Assembly: GCA_024277285.1 (NCBI GenBank)
Contig: JAJRVM010000237.1
Coordinates: forward strand, 1-59,739
DNA: 59,739 bases
Reading direction: 5' to 3'
Source of the DNA: Planctomycetota bacterium
Lineage (GTDB): Bacteria; Planctomycetota; Planctomycetia; Pirellulales; Pirellulaceae
Shown: piece after piece, positions 52,395-59,739 of the stretch
Layout: each line of letters opens with the position of its first letter
Numbering within the stretch: the stretch's first letter is position 1
Program-made: the position numbers and the translations under genes
The notes under the pieces: model-generated
Seen by the model: only the letters and a program-made list of their open reading frames with translations
Told to the model about the DNA's origin: nothing
Databases searched by the model: none

Positions 52395-53903
52395 ATGCGC
52401 TGGCCGCTGAAATACCAGATCATGGTGCCGATGACTGTGATCATGCTGGGAACCGTTGTCGCGGTGAGTGCCATTCAGGCCTACTTGGCGGCTGAGCAGA
52501 TGCGCGAGCGCACGGCAACGCGTATCGTCAATGTCAGCCAGACGCTGGCGGGGTCCACCTATCCAATGACGCGCGCGGTCTTGGTGCAAATGAAAGGCCT
52601 GGCCGAGGCCGACTTCGTGCTGGTCGATGCACAGGGTAAGCTGATCGCGTCGACGCGAGACGACTGGAACGAGGCAGATATCGAGAAGGGGCTCGGCAGA
52701 GACGGGTTCGGCGAAAATGGGCATGCGTTTGGTAATGCAACCGGTTTTCAACTTGCCGCACCAGTGACGATCAAGGGCCAGCGGTTGTTCCATGCGGCCG
52801 TGGCCATGCGACCGCGGGGCATAGACCAGCGTGCTGACACGTTGCACGTGTTTTATGCCGAGGACATCTATTTGCGGGAGCGCCGCCGAGCGGCGTTGCC
52901 AGCCTTAGGTATCGGTGCCATCGCAGTCGTATTGGTCATCTTACTTGCCTTACTAACAGCGTTGCGGGTCAGTCGCCCGATGGGGCGGCTACGTGCCCAA
53001 GTCCAGCGTATTGGAGATGGAGACTTTCAACCCATTCCGCTACCGCAGCGTGACGACGAGGTTCGCGACCTTGGCTGCGCCGTCAATCACCTGGCCGCGA
53101 AGCTAACTCAATACGAACAACAGATCCGACGGACGGAACAGGGCCGGTTGCTGGCCCAACTCGGTAGCGGTTTGGCTCACCAACTGCGCAACTCCGCCAC
53201 CGGAGCCCGCATGGCACTCGATATCCACCGCGACGAGTGCGTGGCGGCAGCATCTTCCGAGAGCCTCGAGGTGGCAACGCACCAGTTAGTCTTGATGGAA
53301 AAGTACCTGGCACGGTTTCTCTCTTCCAACACACCACCTCCCGAGGAATTCCAACAACTCGACTTTGTCCAACTCGTCAGCACACTCTTTCCGCTCGTTC
53401 AGCCAACGGCACATCACACGGGCGTCGCATTGCATGCCGATCTCGCTCAAGAGCCACTGATTATCGACGGCGATTCCGTTACACTGGAGCACATGGTCCT
53501 GAACCTGCTGATCAACGCCGTAGAAGCGGCGGGGCAAGTGCCGCCAGGCGCGTTAGGGCAACCTGACGACTCGCTTGGTACCGCACCACAAGTACGAGTA
53601 ACTCTGGCCGCCATGGGTCTGGATGCCACAGGATCGGAACAGTGCATCTTAATGGTAGAAGACACGGGCGCGGGACCGCCGCCGCCAATCGCCAAGACGA
53701 TGTTCGATCCGTTCGTGACTGCCAAGAAAGACGGAGTGGGGCTCGGGTTGGCGATTGTCCGGGAAGCCGTACTCGACCATCACGGGCATATCCGCTGGGA
53801 ACGAGTTGGCGACGACAGTGGCGGCCGACAGCGGACGCGTTTCATCGTCGAGTTACCGATGGTTGGGAAAGGAAACGATTGTGCCAACACTGCTCGTGGT
53901 TGA
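52395..53903 (+). CDS. Membrane sensor histidine kinase
   Basis: A 502-residue two-component sensor. Two membrane helices (IMVPMTVIMLGTVVAVSAIQAYL and ALGIGAIAVVLVILLALLTAL) enclose a periplasmic domain of about 130 residues. Then a HAMP linker (SRPMGRLRAQVQRIGDGDFQPIPLPQRDDEVRDL), a HisKA-type helix with the phospho-acceptor in GLAHQLRNSATGARMALD, and the ATPase domain with NLLINAVEAA (N box), MVEDTGAGPPPP (G1) and FDPFVTAKKDGVGLGLAIV. ATG 52395 has GGAG 9 bases upstream. The 3' end overlaps the regulator gene by 23 bases. The signal is unknown. Confidence 0.93.
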   Translation: MRWPLKYQIMVPMTVIMLGTVVAVSAIQAYLAAEQMRERTATRIVNVSQTLAGSTYPMTRAVLVQMKGLAEADFVLVDAQGKLIASTRDDWNEADIEKGLGRDGFGENGHAFGNATGFQLAAPVTIKGQRLFHAAVAMRPRGIDQRADTLHVFYAEDIYLRERRRAALPALGIGAIAVVLVILLALLTALRVSRPMGRLRAQVQRIGDGDFQPIPLPQRDDEVRDLGCAVNHLAAKLTQYEQQIRRTEQGRLLAQLGSGLAHQLRNSATGARMALDIHRDECVAAASSESLEVATHQLVLMEKYLARFLSSNTPPPEEFQQLDFVQLVSTLFPLVQPTAHHTGVALHADLAQEPLIIDGDSVTLEHMVLNLLINAVEAAGQVPPGALGQPDDSLGTAPQVRVTLAAMGLDATGSEQCILMVEDTGAGPPPPIAKTMFDPFVTAKKDGVGLGLAIVREAVLDHHGHIRWERVGDDSGGRQRTRFIVELPMVGKGNDCANTARG

Positions 53904-55311
53904 TGACGAACAATCGATCTGCTGGGGCCTGCGGCGCATTGGCGAGCAACTCGGTTGCGACGTGATCACCGCCTCATCGGCCGAGCAGGCGTTGCCACTG
54001 GCTGCGCGGCAACATCCCGACGCGATCATCCTGGACGTCCGTCTGCCGGGGATGGATGGGCTAACCGCCATCGAACGATTCCGCCAAGACCTGGGCGCCG
54101 TTCCGATCATCGTCATTACCGCTTACGGAGATCTGCAAACTGCAGTACGAGCCGTCCGGCTTGGTGCCTTTGAATACGTCGTCAAGCCGTTTGATGCGGG
54201 CAAGATCCAACAGGTCCTTCAACGCGCCTTGGCGGCACCCAACCTGGCAAGCTCCACCCGCATCAGTGCAGTCGACGGATTCGTCGGCGAAACGCCGACG
54301 ATGCAAGAAGCCTTCAATCAAATCGCGTTAGCGGCAGCCTCAGACGCCTGTGTGTTGCTGCAGGGCGAGAGCGGCACGGGCAAGGAACTGGCCGCACGTG
54401 CCATTCACAAGCACAGCTACCGCGCTGATAAACCGTTTGTCGTGATCAACGTGGCGGCATTGAGCGAATCGCTAGCCGAAAGCGAGTTGTTCGGGCATGT
54501 CCGTGGCGCGTTCACCGGTGCCGAACAATCGCGGCAAGGTCTCTTGGCACACGCCGCCGGGGGTACCTTGTTTCTAGACGAAATCGCCGACATCCCGATG
54601 CCGATTCAGATCAAACTGTTGCGTGCATTGGAGCAACGTGAAGTGACGCCTATCGGTGCCAACGATCCCATCCAAACGGATTTCCGTATCATCTCGGCAA
54701 CGCACCAAGACCTACTGACTCGCGTGCGCCAAGGCAGCTTTCGCCATGATCTCTATTTTCGCATCGCCACGTTCTGCATTTCGCTGCCGCCACTGCGCCA
54801 ACGGACCGATGACATTATCCCATTAAGCCACTTTTTCCTCGACGCACTTGCTGACGCCAATGCGGCTCCCTTCCCGTTGTCAGCCGCGGCGGAATTGGAA
54901 CTGCAACGCCGGCCATGGCATGGCAATGTGCGCGAACTGCGCAACGCCATCGAACATGCCGCTATCCTCGCACGCGGTGGCACCATTATGCCCGAACACC
55001 TGCCGCCCAGCGCGCCGTCGACCGTCATGCCACACCTGGAAGAGCCGGTCGACCTGCAAGCGCACATTCAAATGCTCCTCGAACGTTGGACGCTGCAGCA
55101 ACTAACGGAAAGTGACCAGACAGAGCAATTGCACGAAGCGCTATTGGCGCTGGTCGAACCCCCCGTACTTCGCTCGGTCGTGAACCACCAAGCCGGTCAA
55201 CTTGCCCCGGCTGCGCGCATCCTCGGCCTGCACCGCACCACGTTGCGAAAGAAAATCGACCAATACGAAGACACTGAACGAGACGGCAAACAAAAAGGAA
55301 CCAACTCGTGA
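53881..55311 (+). CDS. NtrC-type sigma54 response regulator
   Basis: A 476-residue activator: receiver domain ([14 protein letters not shown], phospho-Asp in [13 protein letters not shown], Lys in YVVKPFD), AAA+ domain with Walker A GESGTGKE, the sigma54-contacting GAFTGA, Walker [10 protein letters not shown] and the sensor segment [17 protein letters not shown], then a Fis-type helix-turn-helix ([16 protein letters not shown]). Start is GTG 53881, with AGGA 7 bases upstream, inside the end of the kinase gene, which pairs the two as one operon. It should drive sigma54 promoters, none of which I could place in the window. Confidence 0.94.
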   Translation: MPTLLVVDDEQSICWGLRRIGEQLGCDVITASSAEQALPLAARQHPDAIILDVRLPGMDGLTAIERFRQDLGAVPIIVITAYGDLQTAVRAVRLGAFEYVVKPFDAGKIQQVLQRALAAPNLASSTRISAVDGFVGETPTMQEAFNQIALAAASDACVLLQGESGTGKELAARAIHKHSYRADKPFVVINVAALSESLAESELFGHVRGAFTGAEQSRQGLLAHAAGGTLFLDEIADIPMPIQIKLLRALEQREVTPIGANDPIQTDFRIISATHQDLLTRVRQGSFRHDLYFRIATFCISLPPLRQRTDDIIPLSHFFLDALADANAAPFPLSAAAELELQRRPWHGNVRELRNAIEHAAILARGGTIMPEHLPPSAPSTVMPHLEEPVDLQAHIQMLLERWTLQQLTESDQTEQLHEALLALVEPPVLRSVVNHQAGQLAPAARILGLHRTTLRKKIDQYEDTERDGKQKGTNS

Positions 55312-55387
55312 GATACGTCGTTGCGTTCGCGTTCGTGGCCTTTGCCCGTCAACTAGCTGGACAGCGCCACTTTGGACGCAAACTCCA

Positions 55388-55416
55388 GACCCCAACGGCC
55401 TTGTGCCGTTGGTGAA
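55388..55416 (-). repeat. REP-like covarying hairpin, element 4 left
   Basis: Minus strand: flank TTCACC, stem AACGGC/GCCGTT, loop ACAAG, flank GGGGTC. Confidence 0.85.
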
Positions 55417-55484
55417 TCAGTTTGCATGCCTAGCCGGGGCACCGCCGAAAATCATCTCGATTGCGATCTAGCTTGGCAAACTGA

Positions 55485-55513
55485 TTCACCTGCCTGACAA
55501 GCAGGCAGGGGCC
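55485..55513 (+). repeat. REP-like covarying hairpin, element 4 right
   Basis: Flank TTCACC, stem TGCCTG/CAGGCA, loop ACAAG, flank GGGGCC. Interior of the pair shares GATCTAGCTTGGCAA (reverse) with element 3. Confidence 0.85.
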
Positions 55514-55915
55514 TTAAGGCCAATAACCTATTACCTAGTCCGCACTCTCCAGATTTGTACCACGGGAAGAAACAGGGTAGGAGTAATGATCCGAGCAGGC
55601 TCGTCGTGAATTGGATGAGCGAACGACCAGGTAACTCAGGCGTGAATTTCGGCCCGACCACCGGTTCAGGATACGATGCTAAACGGGCTGAAGTCGATCC
55701 GTTTTCGTATTACAATACGCCCCTCAATGGTACCGAGGACCGGTACCCAGATTCACATTCGCCGTTCCTCGCCGGCCAGGACAATGACATCCTCCTGACG
55801 ATCGTTCACCTGCGGGGCAGGCCCACAGGGGTCCCCGGCTCAGCCCATGGCTGCAAGCGGCTAAACAGCTTTCATTTTCCTTCTCGATTCCGTTAACAGA
55901 ATTCAGGTAGTGGAT

Positions 55916-56773
55916 ATGCAGTCCATCGATGCGAAAACGAAGGTGTGCGGTATTTTTGGACACCCCGTGGGCCATTCGCTCTCACCCGAGATCCACAACG
56001 CCGCCTTTGCGGCACGTGATCTACCTTATGTGTACGTCGCCCACGACGTGCAACCAGACGATGTAACACAAGCCATGACAGGAATCCGCGTGCTCGGATA
56101 CCGCGGCTTGAGCATCACGATCCCCCACAAAGTGGCCGCGATGCAGTGCATGGACGAAGTCGACGAGACGGCGCGGGTGATCGGCTGTATCAATACGGTC
56201 GTCAATGACAACGGCCGACTCGTGGGCTCGAATTCCGACGGACTAGGAGCATTAGCCGCGCTGCGCGAAGCCGGCGCCGATCCCCAAGGGAGCCGCACCG
56301 TCGTGCTCGGGTCAGGCGGCGCCGCTCGCGCGATTGCCGTCACCCTGTCGCGTGAAGCGCCACCAAAACACCTCGCGTTGTTGGGTGTCGACAAGGAGGA
56401 ACTTGCACACTTGGCCCAGGATGTGAAAAGCAAGGGTCGTTCGCACGTCACGTCAAGCATCCTCACACCCGATACACTCCGCGTCGAACTGGAACAAGCT
56501 GACGTTCTGCTGCACTGCTCGCCGATCGGCATGCATCCGCGCGAGGGCCAGAGCCTGGTACCGCCCGAGTTACTGAGGGAATCGCTGGCCGTGTTCGACG
56601 CCGTTTACAATCCACGCCGCACCAAGCTGATCCAAGACGCCCAAGAAGCCGGCTGCGAGACGATTCTGGGAATGGAAATGTTTCTCGGACAGGCATTTGT
56701 GCAATTTGAACTTTGGACCGGCCAAGAAGCTCCGCGCGATGTGATGCGCAAGATTGTGGAAGAAAAACTATGA
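55916..56773 (+). CDS. aroE: Shikimate dehydrogenase
   Basis: NADPH-dependent reduction of 3-dehydroshikimate in aromatic amino-acid synthesis. The 285-residue protein has GIFGHPVGHSLSPEIHNAAF (shikimate site), LSITIPHKVAAM with the catalytic Lys, IGCINTVVNDNGRLVGSNSDG with the catalytic Asp, the NADP-binding VLGSGGAARAI and the C-terminal AVYNPRRTKLI...ILGMEMFLGQAF. ATG 55916 has AGG 8 bases upstream; a GTG at 55910 is also in frame. The stop overlaps the aroK start (ATGA). Confidence 0.95.
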   Translation: MQSIDAKTKVCGIFGHPVGHSLSPEIHNAAFAARDLPYVYVAHDVQPDDVTQAMTGIRVLGYRGLSITIPHKVAAMQCMDEVDETARVIGCINTVVNDNGRLVGSNSDGLGALAALREAGADPQGSRTVVLGSGGAARAIAVTLSREAPPKHLALLGVDKEELAHLAQDVKSKGRSHVTSSILTPDTLRVELEQADVLLHCSPIGMHPREGQSLVPPELLRESLAVFDAVYNPRRTKLIQDAQEAGCETILGMEMFLGQAFVQFELWTGQEAPRDVMRKIVEEKL

Positions 56774-57276
56774 ACATTGTGTTAGTCGGATATCGTGGAA
56801 CGGGCAAGAGTGCCGTCGCACACCAATTGGCCGAAGTGTTCGGGTTACGAGTCGTCTCGTTGGATCAGGAAATCGAACGCCAAACCGGATCGACGATACC
56901 GGAAATCGTCGACCAGCGCGGCTGGTCCGGCTTTCGCGACCTGGAAACCGAGGTGGTTAGTGCCGCCGCTGCGCGCGATGGCCAGATCATTGACTGCGGA
57001 GGGGGTGTCATCGAACGTGAAGCGAATTTCGACCTGCTGCGCGCGGCCGGGCAAGTCGTCTGGTTGCGCGCGTCAACCGATACCATCGTCCAACGTATCG
57101 GCGGAGATACGCAACGTCCGTCGCTAACCGGCGTGAAGAGCTTCACGGACGAGGTGGATGAGGTGCTCGAGCGACGCACGCCACTGTACGAACGGATCGC
57201 TCACCTGCAAGTCGATACCGACGACCGCACGATCGAAGAGGTGGCGACGGCAGTGCAAAACCTGTTAGCCGGATGA
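56770..57276 (+). CDS. aroK: Shikimate kinase
   Basis: Phosphorylates shikimate at O3 with ATP. The 168-residue protein has the P-loop VLVGYRGTGKSAVAHQLA, VVSLDQEIERQTG (substrate Asp), GWSGFRDLETEV, the GGG loop IIDCGGGVIERE, RPSLTG and the lid ERRTPLYERIA. Start ATG 56770 overlaps the aroE stop by four bases (ATGA), so the two steps of the shikimate pathway are translationally coupled. Confidence 0.95.
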   Translation: MNIVLVGYRGTGKSAVAHQLAEVFGLRVVSLDQEIERQTGSTIPEIVDQRGWSGFRDLETEVVSAAAARDGQIIDCGGGVIEREANFDLLRAAGQVVWLRASTDTIVQRIGGDTQRPSLTGVKSFTDEVDEVLERRTPLYERIAHLQVDTDDRTIEEVATAVQNLLAG

Positions 57277-57582
57277 AAAGTGGTGTCACGGTTCACATAG
57301 CTTTTCGTATTCCTTGATGCAAGCTGCCCCGTCGTGCCCGCCGGGCCGAGACAAATCCGTTGGAGGGCTTTGCCATTAGCCGTCTATCAGCGTTGATTAG
57401 CGGTTCCCTTCCAGGATGCGGCGTTCGCGCCGCCCCGTTATCTCTTGAACGGCCAAATGGCAAGGACGCAATGGCAAGGACGCAATGGCAAGGACGCAGA
57501 ATCGACCGCGAGTGGTTACGGTCAAGCTGCGTCCCCCGATGCCCGGGACGACGTCCCGGGCCGCCAATCATCATCCGTCCGA
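57277..57582. other. Convergent gap between aroK and porin gene
   Basis: No gene seen. It contains three exact tandem copies of AATGGCAAGGACGC (57456-57497), a GTTGATTAGCGG-type repeat (about 57375-57407) and the perfect hairpin GCCCGGGAC-GAC-GTCCCGGGC (57541-57561), which may end transcription from either side. Confidence 0.6.
57456..57497. repeat. 14-bp tandem repeat, 3 exact copies
   Basis: AATGGCAAGGACGC repeated three times without change. Confidence 0.9.
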
Positions 57583-59181
57583 TTAGAACCCAAGCGAGAA
57601 CTGGGTCCACAGGAAGGAGGCGTCACCATCGTACGGCGCGTTCGCCGTCGTGCTATAGTAGTCGCCCGAGAAGAAATACGAGTAACCGATTGTCAAGTTG
57701 GCGCGGTCGGTCAACGTCATCGATACGAACGAATCGATTTCCGTTCCGAGGTCCTTGCTTCCTGGCAGGTTGCCCGGATTAAAGGGGCTCATGTTGACGT
57801 TGTACGGTACGTCGTTGCCGTCTTGCAGTCGGAAAACGTGGCCCCACAACAGCAGCTTGACACGTTGGTGCGGCTTGAGTGTCAGCAGCACATTGGCGTC
57901 CGTGATGTTACGACGTCCAAAAAGGTCCATAAAACCGAGGTACTTATGGGCCAATGGGAACATGTGGTCGTAACCATTGCCTTGGATCGCATCGCCCGAA
58001 GCCCAGTCGTAGTAGGCCCACAACGTTGGCGTCCATTTGACGCACTCAAAATTACGGCCCAAACCAGCGGTATAGAAGGAGGCATCGTGGTTGTTGCCTT
58101 CAAAATTACCCGACTGATAGGCACCTTCAAAGTCCCACATCCAGACTTCCCAATCGCCTTTCAATCGCGCGCCGAAAGTGTCGTAGTTGAAGTCACCACC
58201 GTTGTCGACGTTGTTGTTGTAGCCCAGGTAGTAGAGGTCGAGTTTGTTGTTCTGGAGCTTCTTGTAGGTCAAGTATGTACCCATAAACTCCTTGTCGCGA
58301 TTCGGGCTGTCGAATTTCGTCCGATTCAGACGCATGGGATTGGTGTAGAAGAAGTCCGCGTCCCACGCTTCGCCGCTCCAAAGCATCTTGTAGCCCTCGA
58401 ACGTGCGCCGCGTATTGGCCCAATCGAGTGGCGAAATCACGCGTTCATCGCCGTACAACAACTCCTGCCGCCCAGCACGTGCCCACAAACTGCCTTGGTC
58501 GAGATCGAGTACGCGGAAATCAACAAACAGATTCAGCATATCCAAGCGGTTTTCTTCGATGGGACGTGGTTTGAAATCTTCAAACTCACTTGTGGCGTCG
58601 ATCCCTTCGGCAAAAACGCGAACGGAATTGCCAAACTCGACGTTGCCGTAGAGACGGGTGCGGTAGAGCAGGAAATCGTCATCGACGCCGGTCAAACCGA
58701 GCCCACGCATGTTACGTTCAGAGTGCTGTCGAAAGCGGAGTTGGCCGCCAACGTCAACTGTGATCCAATCGCCAATCCCACGCCGTTTCATGCTGTCGCC
58801 CAAGTGCCACGCGTCGTAACCAGGGTCGCACAGATAATCAAAGTTATTGTTGTAATAGAGCGACTTATGCGACTTGAGCACTTTCGCGTTCAGCGCCTTG
58901 AGCTTCCTGTGGCCGCAGGACTGGGTCGGACTGGCCCCACACTGAGTACAGGGGCCCGCTTGTTCGGCGTACGTGACGTCGGTCGCTGTGGTATTCACAA
59001 ACTCGCTCGACGAATCAAAGTCGGACAGGTCGTCCGACAGAGAATATGCCACGGCATCTGACGATCCGGCGGAGCCATAGTCCGACGACCGGTACTCGTC
59101 AGCAAGAGCTGGGGTTGTCACAATGAGTGCGATCGCAAGTGATCGCCAACAGACGGTCCATGACGGCATGTGGGGTGTCAT
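57583..59181 (-). CDS. Outer-membrane beta-barrel of the alginate-export (AlgE) porin type
   Basis: A 532-residue exported protein. Signal peptide: SLAIALIVTTPALADE. A short Ser/Asp-rich linker, a Cys motif (CTQCGASPTQSCG) and the plug-like CDPGYDAWHLGDSMKRRGIGDW lead into the barrel: VDVGGQLRFRQHSERN, FLLYRTRLYGNVEFGNSVRVFAEG, LWARAGRQELLYGDERVISPLDWANTRRTFEG, and many alternating aromatic strands to the terminal Phe (SFLWTQFSLGF), the usual barrel signature. AlgE-family members pass anionic polysaccharide or small solutes. ATG 59181 is set by the signal peptide. It supports a Gram-negative outer membrane. Confidence 0.88.
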   Translation of the reverse strand: MTPHMPSWTVCWRSLAIALIVTTPALADEYRSSDYGSAGSSDAVAYSLSDDLSDFDSSSEFVNTTATDVTYAEQAGPCTQCGASPTQSCGHRKLKALNAKVLKSHKSLYYNNNFDYLCDPGYDAWHLGDSMKRRGIGDWITVDVGGQLRFRQHSERNMRGLGLTGVDDDFLLYRTRLYGNVEFGNSVRVFAEGIDATSEFEDFKPRPIEENRLDMLNLFVDFRVLDLDQGSLWARAGRQELLYGDERVISPLDWANTRRTFEGYKMLWSGEAWDADFFYTNPMRLNRTKFDSPNRDKEFMGTYLTYKKLQNNKLDLYYLGYNNNVDNGGDFNYDTFGARLKGDWEVWMWDFEGAYQSGNFEGNNHDASFYTAGLGRNFECVKWTPTLWAYYDWASGDAIQGNGYDHMFPLAHKYLGFMDLFGRRNITDANVLLTLKPHQRVKLLLWGHVFRLQDGNDVPYNVNMSPFNPGNLPGSKDLGTEIDSFVSMTLTDRANLTIGYSYFFSGDYYSTTANAPYDGDASFLWTQFSLGF

Positions 59182-59428
59182 CTTTCGTTTGCCTTTCCGT
59201 GTCAAAAACCTCGCGTTGAGCGACCATTGGTTTGGTGCGAGGACGCCTTCCCGACGCGACTTACCAGTCCACCTTGGCGCTGGAATCCACCCGTTACATC
59301 GACCTCGTGGAGTTCGCGTCATTAGGCAACCCCCCCGAACACGCGAACCCAACGTAATCCGCACAGATTAACATCGCGATGGTGCATGGCGGGAACGATG
59401 GCGCGTGGCGGGAACCTGCGAAAGGCGC

Positions 59429-59480
59429 TCAATGACGAATGACGAAACACCCAATGACCAAAAAATGCCGAAATCCGACG
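59429..59480 (+). repeat. ATGACGAA-family dispersed repeat, copy 4
   Basis: CAATGACGAATGACGAAACA is followed by CCCAATGACC and a degenerate tail. Confidence 0.7.
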
Positions 59481-59617
59481 CCCAAAATCCGTGTACGGCG
59501 CGATCCTGTGCAAGTCGCCCGATCGGAAAGCATTCGACCTATGCTGAGCGACGTGACCAGTTTCGCAACGTGGAACGAGGAACATCCGCCAATTTGGCTG
59601 CTGTCCGCTCCGACGCG

Positions 59618-59735
59618 CCGCCAGTAACTGCACGCAGTGCGAACCGGCAAACCGTCTTCCAATGGTAGCTCGATTGACGCTTCACACTGCTCAACTCTGC
59701 GTTTGCGTGTATGCGTCGGTTTGTGACTTTGTTGG
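59618..59735 (+). repeat. 117-bp dispersed repeat, copy B
   Basis: Aligns with 17641-17757 along its length in the same orientation, with many substitutions but few indels. Confidence 0.75.
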
Positions 59736-59739
59736 GGGA

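Larger units (their letters stand above)
55312..55915. other. Gap carrying hairpin-pair element 4
   Basis: No convincing gene; a 113-codon frame at 55555 lacks recognisable features. Element 4 spans 55388-55513. A promoter-like TACAAT (55711) with a poor -35 could serve aroE. Confidence 0.5.
59182..59739. other. Window end: repeats upstream of the porin gene
   Basis: No gene seen. An ATGACGAA copy (59429-59480) and the second copy of the 117-bp repeat (59618-59735) lie here; the porin promoter should be just above 59181. Confidence 0.55.

Noticed and set aside
55555..55896. 113-codon frame upstream of aroE
   Set aside because: No good start, no domain, and it runs through a palindromic GGTACC-type sequence.
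57445..59061. 538-codon open frame on the plus strand opposite the porin gene
   Set aside because: It is the antisense of a clear beta-barrel gene with signal peptide; the translation has no domain pattern.

Overview
The window reads as a chromosome segment of a planctomycete, probably of the Pirellulales type. The evidence is the protein complement: a DUF1559 prepilin-like protein, a DUF1080 protein, a Ser/Thr kinase with N-terminal zinc-finger motifs beside a WD40 protein, a TPR protein with two RNA-polymerase alpha-CTD-like domains, a fused SecDF, an orphan RHS tip, and a small conserved protein (7067-7405) whose sequence style is typical of the group. Lineage is inferred from gene content, since no rRNA is present.

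Layout. 1-6.65 kb (minus): dapF, xseA, xseB, ispA, dxs and the start of nadK, i.e. lysine/peptidoglycan precursor, exonuclease VII, isoprenoid precursor and NADP genes. dxs-nadK and ispA-dxs are packed within 2-4 bases, but repeats fill the gap between xseB and ispA. 7-14 kb (minus): a small conserved protein, a 1077-residue AsmA-like protein, a GT39-like transferase and tilS. 15-20 kb: rny and ymdB (plus), a lipoprotein (minus), and an alpha/beta-hydrolase-fold protein without its nucleophile (plus). 20-28.2 kb (minus): a LysM gene with an in-frame stop, secDF broken by an in-frame TAA, yajC, a terminator, tgt, the TPR/alpha-CTD protein and tRNA-Thr. 29-38 kb: a lipid-kinase-like gene, kdsA, a TPR lipoprotein, purC, a GH10-like protein and a DUF1080 protein. 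38-44 kb: an FHA-GAF-PP2C phosphatase, tRNA-Gln, and an accessory patch with membrane proteins, a 360-bp tandem duplication and an orphan RHS toxin tip with a putative immunity protein. 44-52 kb: a large secreted protein, WD40 protein, Ser/Thr kinase and DUF1559 protein. 52-59.7 kb: a histidine kinase / sigma54 regulator pair, aroE-aroK and an alginate-export-type porin.

The most distinctive feature is the intergenic DNA. At least eight copies occur of a 29-bp hairpin with flanks TTCACC and GGRGTC and loop RCRAG. Its 6-bp stem changes in both arms together from copy to copy. Eight copies form four inverted pairs, like REP/BIME elements, and two of the pairs enclose a perfect 20-bp hairpin. 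Other dispersed repeats (ATGACGAA, GATGAACACGG, CCCAGGGT, CTGGACT families) fill most other gaps.

Three genes (secDF, the LysM gene, kinase/WD40) carry a stop codon in an otherwise open frame with no frameshift. Normal use of TAA, TAG and TGA at other gene ends argues against codon reassignment, leaving point mutation, assembly error or true gene fission.
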